From the IMG/VR virus record IMGVR_UViG_3300012936_000087, positions 1 through 31,361 of that record: a DNA stretch of 31,361 nucleotides. The stretch is one strand, 5' to 3'. Every line of letters starts with the position of its first letter. The first letter of the stretch is position 1. The translations under genes and the position numbers were made by a program. Of this stretch, positions 1 through 9,838 are shown in pieces. This DNA comes from a virus. Under the pieces are notes generated by a model. It ran no database searches. It saw only the letters and a program-made list of their open reading frames with translations, and was not told the origin of the DNA.

Positions 1-1365
1 CCGACTTCTGAAATATCACACTATTCAAATCTAGATAACCTATTATTAGAAGATTCACCTGATGTAAATGCAATAACACATAAGTTAACAGAATTATTAG
101 TTCATGAACAAGTTTCAGCTGGTCAAACATTACTTGCATATGACGGAACCAATCATGTTTTTAGAGCAGATTCGAGTGGTGCAGAACAAAGTAGAAATGA
201 AAATGTTCAACTTTTCTCTCAAGGTCATAAAAATATAATACAGATAAATTCAGTTGCAAATAATATACTAAGAAAGAGAACAAGACAGGATACAAATCCA
301 AGAAGACAAAGTGTATCTGTTTCAGTTGAATATGACGGAAGTCAAAATGCATATGTCGTAAATGGTGTAAGAAGAAAAAGATTAGAATTAGAATCGGGAG
401 TCACATATGACTTTGGATATCCTTCGGGTCACCCTATCAGATTTTCTACTACATCAGACGGAGGACATAATAGTGGTTCCATGTATGAAACAGGAGTTGT
501 ATATGGTTCACTCCATACTTCAATAACTGTATCAGACTCTACACCCACAACATTGTATTATTACTGTATAAATCATTCAGGTATGGGTGGAGAGATATCC
601 ATAGCTGTGGGTACAAATGTAAATACTGATACTGCATTGAATATAGACATGGTTAATAATCCTTCTCATAGTCCATATGAAAGAAGAGCAGACCTATACA
701 GAATGGCAGAGTCAGGAATAATTTTAACTTCCTATCCACCTTTTGACGAAGAAGCTATTGTATTAGAAGACGGACATAGTAAAATTATTATAGAAGAAGA
801 AGCTTCTTTATTAAGAGAAGAAGCAAGTTTAGGTGATGGAATGGGTGCAATACTTACAACAGAAGATGGATTTTCAATAGGATTAGAATCAGGTTCGTTC
901 ACCTCTATGAATACAGAGTATATGGCTACTGAGAGAGTACAAACTCTTGCAAACTTCTTCCATACAACTGAAGCTGGTGAAACACTCGTATTAGAGGACG
1001 GTGGTATTATCCTAGACGAAAGGACACAGGGAGAAAAATTAACAACATATAGACCAGTTGGAAGTACAATAGGTGACCTAAATAAAATATCGACTCAAGA
1101 AACATATGATATAGCTTACTATCTTTTAGATGAAGATATATCTAACGATGCAGAAGAAGACCAAATTATTTTAGAAAACGGATATGGTTCAGTATTACTT
1201 GAGTCCTCACAGGAAAGTGGTTTAAGTATTGAAGACTTCGATGCATTCCTACCGAACATTAGATTGGGTGAAATTGACGAACACTCATTCAAAAGAACTA
1301 ATATTACATTTAGTGCAACAGTAAAATCGTCAAATATTACGAATTCAACTTTGAGTTCTTTATAA
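1..1365 (+). CDS. Virion structural protein with cupredoxin-like motif, C-terminal part (gp7 position)
   Basis: The reading frame is open from the first base, so this is the last 454 residues of a longer protein whose start lies outside the window; the ATG at 481 is internal. Residues about 130-200 hold a copper-protein-like pattern: His144 in GHPIRFS, then Cys189, His192 and Met195 in YYYCINHSGMGG. This is the His...Cys-x2-His-x2-Met layout of amicyanin-type blue copper proteins. The rest is acidic and contains repeated 'LEDG...LEE' segments common in marine phage structural proteins. It lies directly upstream of the gp8-like gene, where T4 and cyanophages carry baseplate wedge gene 7, so it may be the gp7 C-terminus. 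That assignment rests on gene order, not on sequence recognition. Copper binding is not shown. Confidence 0.75.
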   Translation, partial: PTSEISHYSNLDNLLLEDSPDVNAITHKLTELLVHEQVSAGQTLLAYDGTNHVFRADSSGAEQSRNENVQLFSQGHKNIIQINSVANNILRKRTRQDTNPRRQSVSVSVEYDGSQNAYVVNGVRRKRLELESGVTYDFGYPSGHPIRFSTTSDGGHNSGSMYETGVVYGSLHTSITVSDSTPTTLYYYCINHSGMGGEISIAVGTNVNTDTALNIDMVNNPSHSPYERRADLYRMAESGIILTSYPPFDEEAIVLEDGHSKIIIEEEASLLREEASLGDGMGAILTTEDGFSIGLESGSFTSMNTEYMATERVQTLANFFHTTEAGETLVLEDGGIILDERTQGEKLTTYRPVGSTIGDLNKISTQETYDIAYYLLDEDISNDAEEDQIILENGYGSVLLESSQESGLSIEDFDAFLPNIRLGEIDEHSFKRTNITFSATVKSSNITNSTLSSL

Positions 1366-1379
1366 ATAGTATATAAATA
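1361..1379 (+). promoter_or_regulatory. Two tandem T4-type late promoter boxes (TATAAATA)
   Basis: Perfect TATAAATA octamers occur at 1361-1368 (overlapping the upstream stop codon) and 1372-1379, 27-38 bases before the gp8-like start at 1406. TATAAATA is the T4 late promoter -10 element read by the gp55 sigma factor. A small 6-bp hairpin (1378-1392, loop TAT) follows the second box. An AACGGAG ribosome-binding site lies just before ATG 1406. Confidence 0.7.
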
Positions 1380-1405
1380 ATCTTATAGATTAACGGAGAA
1401 TTAAA

Positions 1406-2845
1406 ATGGCAGCAATTATAACGGAAAAGTTTAGAACACATAGTGCTAAACAATTCATTGAGGACTTTGGAGAATCAGCTTCCTCAACTTACATGTTCAT
1501 AGGTAGGTCTTACCCTTGGACAGATGACACTTCACCCCCTACACCAGCAAACTCTGTTGGTGAAAACATGGATGCATTTTCAGACATGGTTGCATTGAAG
1601 AAAATTTCTTCTGCAGATGTCACTCATGCAATTTCAAGAAAGAATTGGACAACAGGTACTACTTATGACGAGTATGACCACACTATTAGTGCAACTAACA
1701 CCTCATCAGGTTCAAGTGCAACTAATTTATACGACTCTAATTTCTATGTTATAACAGATGAGTTCAATGTTTACAAATGTATTAGAACAGGAAGAGCCGA
1801 TAATGGTTCAACCGTTGCATCAACTGTTAAACCAACAGGAACCAGTGCAACAGATTTAGTATCAACTTCTGATACTGGTGCTGGAACTGGACGAGGATAT
1901 CTTTGGAAGTACATGTATACTGTATCAGCTGCCGATACAATTAAATTTGTCACAACCGATTTTATGCCCGTTAAAACTATAGGAGCTCAAACAGAACTTG
2001 GAGGAGTATCAGACGATTCTTCCTCACAATGGCAAGTAGAAAACCAAGCAATAGACGGTGGAATCCTTCATGTTAAAGTAGTCAGTGGTGGAGCTGGTTA
2101 TACTCACAATGCAAGTGGATATACAGGTGTTGCAATCGATGGAGATGGTGCAAGTGGACAATGTACAGTTCATACTAAATCAGACGGAACTATCTCTCAT
2201 GTGACAGTCACAGCAAATGGTTCTAACTATAAGAGAGCTACAATTGATATTGACGGTATCTCAGGTATTGGAACTCCGTCAACAAGTGCAGTGGTGACAC
2301 CAATTATTTCACCACAATACGGTCATGGTGCAAACCCAGTTGAAGAACTAGGTGGAAACATGGTTATGATAAACTCTAGATTAGAGTTTGCAGAAGGTTC
2401 GGGTGATTTCCCAACCGACAACGATTTTAGAAGAATAGGTTTAGTACAAGACCCATTCTCTAGTGGTACAACAGTTGCAACAGGCCCCAACTATGCAGCT
2501 TATCATAAAATGACTTTATCTTCTGTGACAGGTCTTTCAGTAGACGATGTTATAAAAGATTCAGCAACAGATGGTACAGGAGTTGCAGTATCACGAGTCG
2601 TTTCTATATCAGGTAATGTAGTTTCACATATCCCACAAGCTAACAGTGCTGGTGGTTATGCAAACTTCGCTGCAAGTGATACAGTCTTTGTAGGTAGTTC
2701 AAACATTGGAACAGTATCAACAGTAGATGGTACATTCCCTGAAATAGTGAAATATTCAGGTAATATCTTGTATGTCGAAAATAGAGGTGCAGTGACAAGA
2801 GCTGCAGACCAAATCGAAGATATTAAACTGATTATACAGATGTAA
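1406..2845 (+). CDS. 8: Baseplate wedge subunit, gp8-like
   Basis: A 479-residue protein beginning MAAIITEKFRTHSAKQF and continuing with STYMFIGRSYPW. This N-terminal signature is typical of the gp8-type baseplate wedge proteins of marine T4-like phages. A second recognisable stretch is GYLWKYMYTVS near residue 165. In T4, gp8 is one of the wedge proteins that assemble with gp7, gp10, gp6 and gp53 around the hub. The start is supported by the CGGAG ribosome-binding site and the tandem late promoters upstream. The middle (about residues 215-310) is glycine-rich with repeated 'GGAGYT...GxxG' stretches that look like a beta-rich insertion. The call rests on N-terminal similarity from memory and on gene order. 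Confidence 0.75.
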   Translation: MAAIITEKFRTHSAKQFIEDFGESASSTYMFIGRSYPWTDDTSPPTPANSVGENMDAFSDMVALKKISSADVTHAISRKNWTTGTTYDEYDHTISATNTSSGSSATNLYDSNFYVITDEFNVYKCIRTGRADNGSTVASTVKPTGTSATDLVSTSDTGAGTGRGYLWKYMYTVSAADTIKFVTTDFMPVKTIGAQTELGGVSDDSSSQWQVENQAIDGGILHVKVVSGGAGYTHNASGYTGVAIDGDGASGQCTVHTKSDGTISHVTVTANGSNYKRATIDIDGISGIGTPSTSAVVTPIISPQYGHGANPVEELGGNMVMINSRLEFAEGSGDFPTDNDFRRIGLVQDPFSSGTTVATGPNYAAYHKMTLSSVTGLSVDDVIKDSATDGTGVAVSRVVSISGNVVSHIPQANSAGGYANFAASDTVFVGSSNIGTVSTVDGTFPEIVKYSGNILYVENRGAVTRAADQIEDIKLIIQM

Positions 2846-2858
2846 TTGATTTACATCT
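2838..2858 (+). terminator. Perfect 8-bp hairpin at the end of the gp8-like gene
   Basis: AGATGTAA (2838-2845) and TTACATCT (2851-2858) form a perfect inverted repeat around the 5-base loop TTGAT; the left arm ends with the gp8 stop codon. It is not followed by a T-run, so it is a poor intrinsic terminator. A role in mRNA 3'-end stability or processing between the gp8-like gene and the large downstream gene is as likely. Confidence 0.35.
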
Positions 2859-2879
2859 TAAACAACATAAGAGTAAAAT

Positions 2880-5800
2880 ATGGCAGAAAAGACTGATTTA
2901 AATATAGCACCCTATTACGATGACTACAATGAGTCTAAGAACTTCCAAAAGGTTTTATACCGAGCTGGAAGACCTTTACAGGCAAGAGAGTTAACACAAT
3001 CCCAATCTATCTTACAGAATCAGATAGAGAGATTCGGTGACCATTTCTTTGAAGAAGGTTCTATTGTCACAGGAGCCCAGTCTGATGTCGACTTTGATTT
3101 ATACTATGTCAAAGTAAAAACAGAAAACCCAAACTCAAGTGGTGATGCATCTGCAGAATCATACAGACAATCATATCATGGTCAACATTTAGTTGGTCAA
3201 ACTACAGGTGTTGTTGCAAAGGTAATATCATCTTCTGCAGAAACAACTACAGATAAACTTACACTCTTTGTCAGATTTGAAAGACAAGGAACAGATTCAG
3301 ACCACTCTGCAGTATTCAAAGCAGGAGAAACACTTGTTAAATGTGGATTCACAGACGCAGGTGTTGTATCAGAAGATACTTCAAGTAATAATGACTTTAC
3401 AGTAGAACAAACTTCCGAATCACCAGTAGGAAGGTGTTCAATTGCAAACATATCCGAAGGTGTAGTATTCATTAGAGGATTTTTCTGTAAGGTTGATAAA
3501 CAAGAATTAATTCTTGAGAAATATAATTCCAAACCTTCTTATAGAGTTGGTTTAACAATCAAAGAAGAACTGATATCAGCTGCAGAAGATTCTTCATTAT
3601 ATGATAATGCACAGGGAACTTCAAACGAAAACGCAGCTGGTGCTGACAGATTTAAATTCACACTAACACTTTCTAAAATTGCATTAACTTCTACAGAAGA
3701 TGCAAACTTTATTGAATTAGTCAGAGTCAATAAAGGTATTATAGAACTAAAACAAACAAGACCACTATATTCTGAAATAGAAAATACACTTGCACGAAGA
3801 ACATTCGATGCAAATGGTGATTTTATTACACAACAATTTACACATAATATTAGAGAACATTTAGACGATACAACAAACGCAGGTTTCTATCTCAAGAGTC
3901 AAGGTGGTGACGATAATAAATTCCTTTTCCAAATATCGCCAGGCAAGGCATATGTTAAAGGATATGAGATTGATAAGATTGGTACAACAAACTTAACAAT
4001 CAGTAAAGCAAGACAAACAAAAGAAATTAAAGGTGCAAAAACTCCTACAAGATTAGGAAACTATATTAAAGTACAAAACTGTTTTGGTTTCCCTGATTTT
4101 GGTAATGAAGCAGGAGCTCAGGCATTAGATTCACATGGAGTTTGTGAACTATTCCCAAGTACACTAACGCCAGGCAGTCTAGGTTCAGGTGACCATATAG
4201 GATTGGCAAGAGTTAGATATATTGACTCACATGACGATTCAGGAGATGCAGAGGACGGAGTAAATCTATATTTATTCGATGTGAAAATGTTCACAAAGAT
4301 TGGATACAGTTCTCATACTGGTTCTGCAAATGCTGGAGACAAACTTGTAGGTGGAACAAGTGGTGCAACAGGTATTATTGCATATGATAATAATTCAAAT
4401 GCAATATATGTCCATGATGTAAACGGTCAGTTTGCACATGGTGAGGCAGTCACTTCAACAGGAAGTGGAGACTTTGCTTGTACAATCGTAGGTGAAAACT
4501 ACAGAGGTATTGCAAACGAAGTTAGACCATATAACATTGACCGTGTAAGAGGTATAGGACAAGAAAGAGCAGACGCTAATGTTGCAGACTTTACTGCAGA
4601 TGTAATTTCAGACGGTGACAATGTATTATCAGGAACAGTCACCCTTTCAACAAGTAGTACAACTATAAATGGTTTCGGGACTAGATTTAGGTCGGAATTA
4701 AAAGAGGGTGATATTGTTGTAGACGGAGCTGGTAATGAAAGAGTTATTGCATCTGTGACAAGTAATATTGTTGCAACATTAACTGCAAATGCAGCTACTG
4801 CTGGTAGTGGTAATTTAACTAGAAGAAGAACAAAAGTATTTGACCAAGACCAAACTGCAGCTATCTTCTCATGGCCAAGAGATTATGTGAAGACACATAC
4901 TCCTGATGATATAACAGTTAAAAAACAAAAAATTATTTCTGCTTCAAGTGGTCAGGTCACAGTCACAACAGATGCAAACGAATCGTTCTTACAAGTTTCT
5001 AGAGATAACTTCCAGTTATCTGTATATGATTTAAACGGTACTTCAAGTGGTGGTGCGAATACACTAGGATTAGAATTAGACCCAGTCACAACTGCTGGAA
5101 GTAAAACAACTCCAACTGCTGATACTGAACAAATTCAATTTGCAACTTCAGCTGCAGACGGTGTTGATTATATTGTATCATATGCAGTCACATTAAATGC
5201 ACCTACAAGAAGACAAAAGAATATTAAAAGGTCTAGATGTGCATTAGTTTCAGCTGCAAGTGGTTCAGGTATCGAATACGGAACTGCATACAATCATAAA
5301 GACATAACACTAGGTGTTTCAGACTGTTTTGCAGTTAGAGGTGTCTATGAAGGAATTGGTGGGGCTACACCATTACCTCCAAGTGCAGTATTAGGAAGTC
5401 CATCAGGAACATTTGTAAACGAAGAAATCATTATCGGACAAACAAGTGGTGCAAGAGCAAGAATTATTAAGTATGCAAATGCTGGTACAACATTCTTCTA
5501 TTACACTAACAACCTTGTATTTACAGATACAGAAAGTGTTGTAGGACAAACTTCAAATGCAAGTGGAACAATCGGAACCCTAACAACTGGTTCAGATAAT
5601 ATTACAGATAGATATTTCTTTGACAATGGTCAGAGAGACGGTTTTTATGACTTTGGTAAAATTACACTAAAGCCAGGCCAACCAGCACCAAACAATTCAA
5701 TACTCATAGTATTTGATTACTTCACTTCAGCTGGTGGAGAGTTCTATGATGTAGAATCATATAGTAATATAGATTATGGTGAAATACCAGTTTACTCTCC

Positions 5801-8800
5801 AAACAAAGTAGACCTTGGTGGTTTAGAACCTGATGGACAATTTGAATTATCAGATGCATTAGACTTTAGACCAAGTGTAGGACAATTATTTACAGGTAAT
5901 ATATCAAGTGATTCACCTAATCCTGAAACACCATTTAATATTTCAACAGGATTAGGAAACAAAGACCCATTTGATTATTCTGAAAGAAACTTCAACGGTA
6001 CAGCTGCAGCTGCAACAGATACACCAGTACCAACAATATCTTCAACAGGAGATATTTCATTCTATACTTCTAGAATAGACAAGATATTCTTGTTGAGTGA
6101 CGGAAGGTTTGATATATCAACAGGAACACCTTCATTATCACCAACAAAACCAAAAGCTATTGACGATTCAATTGAAATGTTTGAATTGTTCATACCAGCT
6201 TATACCAAACACTTAGATAGAATAAGAGTAAGAACTTTTGACCATCGTAGATTTACGATGAAAGATATAGGTAGGATTAACAACAGGGTCACTAACCTAG
6301 AAAGAATTACTTCTTTATCTTTATTAGAAAAAGATACACAATCTGCACAAATATTAGATGCAGACGGATTCGATAGATTCAAATCAGGATTCCTCGTAGA
6401 TAACTTTAGAGGACATAAGATTGGTGATGTTAATCACCCTGATTATAAATGTTCTATCGATACAAAAATGGGTATGTTAAGACCTCAGACCTTTACTCAG
6501 TTCTTTGATATTGCACTGAATACAAGTTCTTCTTCTAGTTATCAGAAGACTGGAGACTTAATTACCTTACCTTATACAGAACAATCATATGTTGACCAAA
6601 AGGTTGCTTCAAGACACATTAATGTTAACCCATATCATGTCTTTGCATTTATCGGTAATGTTAAATTAACACCTGAAACAGATATATGGAATGATACAGA
6701 AAGACTTCCTGATGTTAGAATCAATAGAGAAGGAAACTTCGATGCAGTTCTAGCTGGAGTTGGAAACTCATTAGGAACTGTTTGGAACTCATGGCAAACA
6801 ACATGGGTCGGAGAACCTTCAACTGTATCAACAGAAGTACAATCAACTTCAGCAGGTTCATGGAATGGAGACCCATTACAGGGTGGAACATGGCAAGCTG
6901 GAACAGAAATTACAAGAGAGATTACAGAAACACCTGAAATACAAACAAGAACTGGTGTCACAACTTCTGTAGTAGAAGACTTTGTAGAAACAAGAAATGA
7001 TAGAATAGTATCTGTATCAATTATTCCATTTATTAGAGCAAGAACAATTGAGATAGATGCAACTAACTTGAAGCCAGGCACAAACCACTTCTTCTTCTTT
7101 GACGGAATTAGAGTGGACAAATATGTAAGACCTTTCGATACAAATTATTCAGTAGACGGTGGAACAACTGTGACTTCGAACTTAAAATCAGACGGAAACG
7201 GAAGATTAAGAGGATACTTCGAATTACCTAATAACAATACACAGAGATTCCCAACAGGTATGAGAGAATTAAGAATTACTTCTTCATTCTACAACTTGTC
7301 GAATCCACCTTCAACTGGTTCTGCAGTATACCAAGCTCAAGGATTATTGTCAAGTTCACAAACAGAAATTACTTCTACAAGAAATGGTAGAGTTATTACA
7401 CAACAAGTTTCAGGTACAAGACAATCACAAAGAAGAGGTGAAAGACTAAATGTTGGTCAGGTAGATACACAGGCACCTGATATCCCAAGAGATACAACAC
7501 CTCCTGTAGTTGAAATTACTCCTACTGAACCTGAACCAGTTGAAAGACCAGTAATTCCACCTACAATTTTTGTACCAACTGAAATACCAACACCTTTACC
7601 TGTTTTACCGCCAGAACCGCCTGCATTACCTATACCATTCCCTCAAATAGAAGAGGATTTCAGGTTTGGTGGTTCAAGACTGGAGAGAGGTTGGGGTGAC
7701 CCATTAGCACAATCATTTATTTGTGAGGCAAGTGGTGGAATGATGTTGACTTCGATAGACTTGTTCTTCCAAGCAAAATCAACTCACATGCCAGTATCGG
7801 TAGAAATTAGAAACATGGTGAATGGATATCCAGGCCAAACTGTATTACCATTCTCTACAGTCACAAAGAATCCAGCAGATATTAATATATCTCAAGACGG
7901 TTCGACTGCAACAACATTTACATTCGATTCACCAGTATTTGTAAACGAAAAAGTGGAATACTGTTTTGTAGTTTATTCAAACTCAAATGATTACGAATGT
8001 TTCATATCAAGAATGGGTGAAGCAGATTTAATTACTGGAGAAACAATTTCAGGACAACCATACGCAGGTTCATTATTCTTATCACAGAATGCTTCAACAT
8101 GGACTGCAGAACAAACAGACGACTTGAAGTTTAACATGAAGATTGCAAAATTTGATACTTCAAAAACTGCAAGTGTATACTTCGAGAATGTAGATTTACC
8201 AAATCAAAAACTTGCAAGGAATCCTATAACAACTACAGCAGGAAGTAATACTGTTAAGGTTGCAAGTTATATGCATGGTATGTATAATAAGAGTTCAAAT
8301 GTTCAGATATCAGGAGTCAAAGGAGACAGAGTAGGTTCTGTATTACAAATAGATAGTGCAGCTCTAGGAAGTGGTACTGCAACAGACGGAACTTATACTG
8401 CAAGAGTTCAAGATAGTTCAACAGGTTCAGGAACAGGATTAAAATTAAAAGTTGTTATATCAAGTAATGCAATTTCAAGTGTAGAAATTGAAGACCCAGG
8501 CCAAGGACATGCAGCTGGAGACGATATAACATTCCAAGACTTTGATAATGCAACAGACGGAAACGGTACTGTTGATTTGACTGTCAATGTGACAACTGTA
8601 GGTGAAACATTAGGTGGTATCCCAGTTGATGCAATTGGTGGTGCAAGTACAATAACATATGGTACTGGTATCACAGACGGTATATCAGAAGTTGGAATCG
8701 ACTCTTTCAATGTTGCAGTAGATATGACAAGTTATATTGCAGCCAATAAATTTGTAAGTGGATATACTGCATTAGAATCAACAATTGGTGGTGGGGATAA

Positions 8801-9635
8801 TGTAATGTCAAGTAGAAACTTCTACTATGACACTTTACATACTATGATTCCTTCAATATCATCAGGTTCTTCAAAAATTATTGCAAGTACAGAAACAACT
8901 GCAATACAATCACCCGAAGGACATATTGCAACAGGTGATAGTGCATATTCAAGAAGGTCAACAAATAACTTCATTACATTGAATGATAACTCTTACATTG
9001 ATAACCCAGGCATAGTTGCTTCACCAATCAATGAAACAAATAAAATGTCAAGTGTAAGGTCATTCAGACTATTATTACAAATGTTCAGTGCAAGTACAAC
9101 TGTTTCACCAGTATTAGATGTGGGTACAGTTGGTGCAATTGCAATTGCAAACAGAATTAATAATATTGATTCTTCAACTAATTTAAAAGTTGACGGTGCA
9201 AGTACAAATGCACTTGCAACGACAGGTGGTAAATCCTTACCCGCAGGAGTCACTCATGTGCCTTCTACGGAGCCAGAAGGAGATAATAATGCATTTGTAT
9301 ATGTGACAAGGAAAGTTAACCTTAAAACGCCTGCAACGACCTTAAAAGTTATTGCAGATAACTTTAGACCACCAAATACAGACCTTAAATTCATGTTTAA
9401 AATTATCAAGGCAGATGAAAACACACCTTTAGATGATATTGGATTTGAGTTCTTTAATACAGACGGGTCACCCGATAAAATAATCGAGGTTGACCAAAGA
9501 AACTTTAAGGAGTATGAATACACTGCAGAGGACTTACCTGAATTTACTGCATTTGCAGTCAAGATAGTAGGTCAAGGAACTAACTCATGTGTAGTTCCAG
9601 CTGTATCTGCGTTGAGGTGTATGGCATTAGCATAA
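2880..9635 (+). CDS. Giant DUF4815-type baseplate/tail-fibre structural protein
   Basis: A 2251-residue protein. The N-terminus (DLNIAPYYDDYNESKNFQKV, then LYRAGRPLQARELTQSQSIL) is the hallmark of DUF4815 virion proteins in marine myoviruses, where they occupy the T4 gp9/gp10 baseplate position. Residues about 100-900 contain several copies of a small beta module with a 'VGxTSGAxgxI' core. A proline-rich hinge of about 55 residues (about 1533-1592) separates this from a conserved domain at about 1600-1755, which starts near DPLAQSF and contains MLTSIDLFFQAKS, PVSVEIRNM and ISRMGE and is often seen in phage baseplate and fibre-connector proteins. The remaining C-terminus is beta-rich and ends in a conserved-looking RCMALA tail. 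It is probably a connector between the baseplate wedge and the fibres encoded downstream. Family membership is fairly secure; the exact structural role is inferred from position. Confidence 0.8.
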   Translation: MAEKTDLNIAPYYDDYNESKNFQKVLYRAGRPLQARELTQSQSILQNQIERFGDHFFEEGSIVTGAQSDVDFDLYYVKVKTENPNSSGDASAESYRQSYHGQHLVGQTTGVVAKVISSSAETTTDKLTLFVRFERQGTDSDHSAVFKAGETLVKCGFTDAGVVSEDTSSNNDFTVEQTSESPVGRCSIANISEGVVFIRGFFCKVDKQELILEKYNSKPSYRVGLTIKEELISAAEDSSLYDNAQGTSNENAAGADRFKFTLTLSKIALTSTEDANFIELVRVNKGIIELKQTRPLYSEIENTLARRTFDANGDFITQQFTHNIREHLDDTTNAGFYLKSQGGDDNKFLFQISPGKAYVKGYEIDKIGTTNLTISKARQTKEIKGAKTPTRLGNYIKVQNCFGFPDFGNEAGAQALDSHGVCELFPSTLTPGSLGSGDHIGLARVRYIDSHDDSGDAEDGVNLYLFDVKMFTKIGYSSHTGSANAGDKLVGGTSGATGIIAYDNNSNAIYVHDVNGQFAHGEAVTSTGSGDFACTIVGENYRGIANEVRPYNIDRVRGIGQERADANVADFTADVISDGDNVLSGTVTLSTSSTTINGFGTRFRSELKEGDIVVDGAGNERVIASVTSNIVATLTANAATAGSGNLTRRRTKVFDQDQTAAIFSWPRDYVKTHTPDDITVKKQKIISASSGQVTVTTDANESFLQVSRDNFQLSVYDLNGTSSGGANTLGLELDPVTTAGSKTTPTADTEQIQFATSAADGVDYIVSYAVTLNAPTRRQKNIKRSRCALVSAASGSGIEYGTAYNHKDITLGVSDCFAVRGVYEGIGGATPLPPSAVLGSPSGTFVNEEIIIGQTSGARARIIKYANAGTTFFYYTNNLVFTDTESVVGQTSNASGTIGTLTTGSDNITDRYFFDNGQRDGFYDFGKITLKPGQPAPNNSILIVFDYFTSAGGEFYDVESYSNIDYGEIPVYSPNKVDLGGLEPDGQFELSDALDFRPSVGQLFTGNISSDSPNPETPFNISTGLGNKDPFDYSERNFNGTAAAATDTPVPTISSTGDISFYTSRIDKIFLLSDGRFDISTGTPSLSPTKPKAIDDSIEMFELFIPAYTKHLDRIRVRTFDHRRFTMKDIGRINNRVTNLERITSLSLLEKDTQSAQILDADGFDRFKSGFLVDNFRGHKIGDVNHPDYKCSIDTKMGMLRPQTFTQFFDIALNTSSSSSYQKTGDLITLPYTEQSYVDQKVASRHINVNPYHVFAFIGNVKLTPETDIWNDTERLPDVRINREGNFDAVLAGVGNSLGTVWNSWQTTWVGEPSTVSTEVQSTSAGSWNGDPLQGGTWQAGTEITREITETPEIQTRTGVTTSVVEDFVETRNDRIVSVSIIPFIRARTIEIDATNLKPGTNHFFFFDGIRVDKYVRPFDTNYSVDGGTTVTSNLKSDGNGRLRGYFELPNNNTQRFPTGMRELRITSSFYNLSNPPSTGSAVYQAQGLLSSSQTEITSTRNGRVITQQVSGTRQSQRRGERLNVGQVDTQAPDIPRDTTPPVVEITPTEPEPVERPVIPPTIFVPTEIPTPLPVLPPEPPALPIPFPQIEEDFRFGGSRLERGWGDPLAQSFICEASGGMMLTSIDLFFQAKSTHMPVSVEIRNMVNGYPGQTVLPFSTVTKNPADINISQDGSTATTFTFDSPVFVNEKVEYCFVVYSNSNDYECFISRMGEADLITGETISGQPYAGSLFLSQNASTWTAEQTDDLKFNMKIAKFDTSKTASVYFENVDLPNQKLARNPITTTAGSNTVKVASYMHGMYNKSSNVQISGVKGDRVGSVLQIDSAALGSGTATDGTYTARVQDSSTGSGTGLKLKVVISSNAISSVEIEDPGQGHAAGDDITFQDFDNATDGNGTVDLTVNVTTVGETLGGIPVDAIGGASTITYGTGITDGISEVGIDSFNVAVDMTSYIAANKFVSGYTALESTIGGGDNVMSSRNFYYDTLHTMIPSISSGSSKIIASTETTAIQSPEGHIATGDSAYSRRSTNNFITLNDNSYIDNPGIVASPINETNKMSSVRSFRLLLQMFSASTTVSPVLDVGTVGAIAIANRINNIDSSTNLKVDGASTNALATTGGKSLPAGVTHVPSTEPEGDNNAFVYVTRKVNLKTPATTLKVIADNFRPPNTDLKFMFKIIKADENTPLDDIGFEFFNTDGSPDKIIEVDQRNFKEYEYTAEDLPEFTAFAVKIVGQGTNSCVVPAVSALRCMALA

Positions 9636-9838
9636 TGGGTATAAAGGTAGAAGGACATTCACATTTGGTAAGAGACGAAGAGTCTCATGCAATTATCAAT
9701 ACAGATGTCGAACAATATAGACTCACTATGAGAAGAAGACAAATCATGCGAACACAACGAGATGAGATAAATAGTTTAAAAGAAGATATGGCAGAGATTA
9801 AATCTCTATTAAAAGGATTAGTAAATAAAGATGGCTAG
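9635..9838 (+). CDS. Small conserved coiled-coil phage protein
   Basis: A 67-residue protein beginning MGIKVEGHSHLVRDEESHA. I chose ATG 9635 because it overlaps the stop of the DUF4815 gene by one base (TAATG), the usual coupling in this cluster; the open frame extends further left but only inside the preceding gene. Residues about 37-63 are charged with regular Leu/Ile spacing (INSLKEDMAEIKSLLKGL), which predicts a short coiled coil. Small proteins with this 'vkVeGHshLvRDe' start sit next to fibre genes in other marine T4-like phages. The function is unknown; a connector or oligomerisation role is a guess. Confidence 0.75.
   Translation: MGIKVEGHSHLVRDEESHAIINTDVEQYRLTMRRRQIMRTQRDEINSLKEDMAEIKSLLKGLVNKDG

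Noticed and set aside
481-1365. A complete gene starting at ATG 481
   Set aside because: The same frame is open back to base 1 and the putative copper-site His and its surrounding motif lie upstream of 481, so the ATG is internal.
6635-7120. Reverse-strand open frame of 161 residues inside the DUF4815 gene
   Set aside because: It is an antisense shadow of a strongly supported gene, with no start signal and no domain.
9587-9838. A longer start for the small coiled-coil gene at 9587
   Set aside because: It would overlap the DUF4815 gene by 49 bases. ATG 9635 has the one-base overlap usual in this cluster and begins at the conserved MGIKVEGHSHLV.
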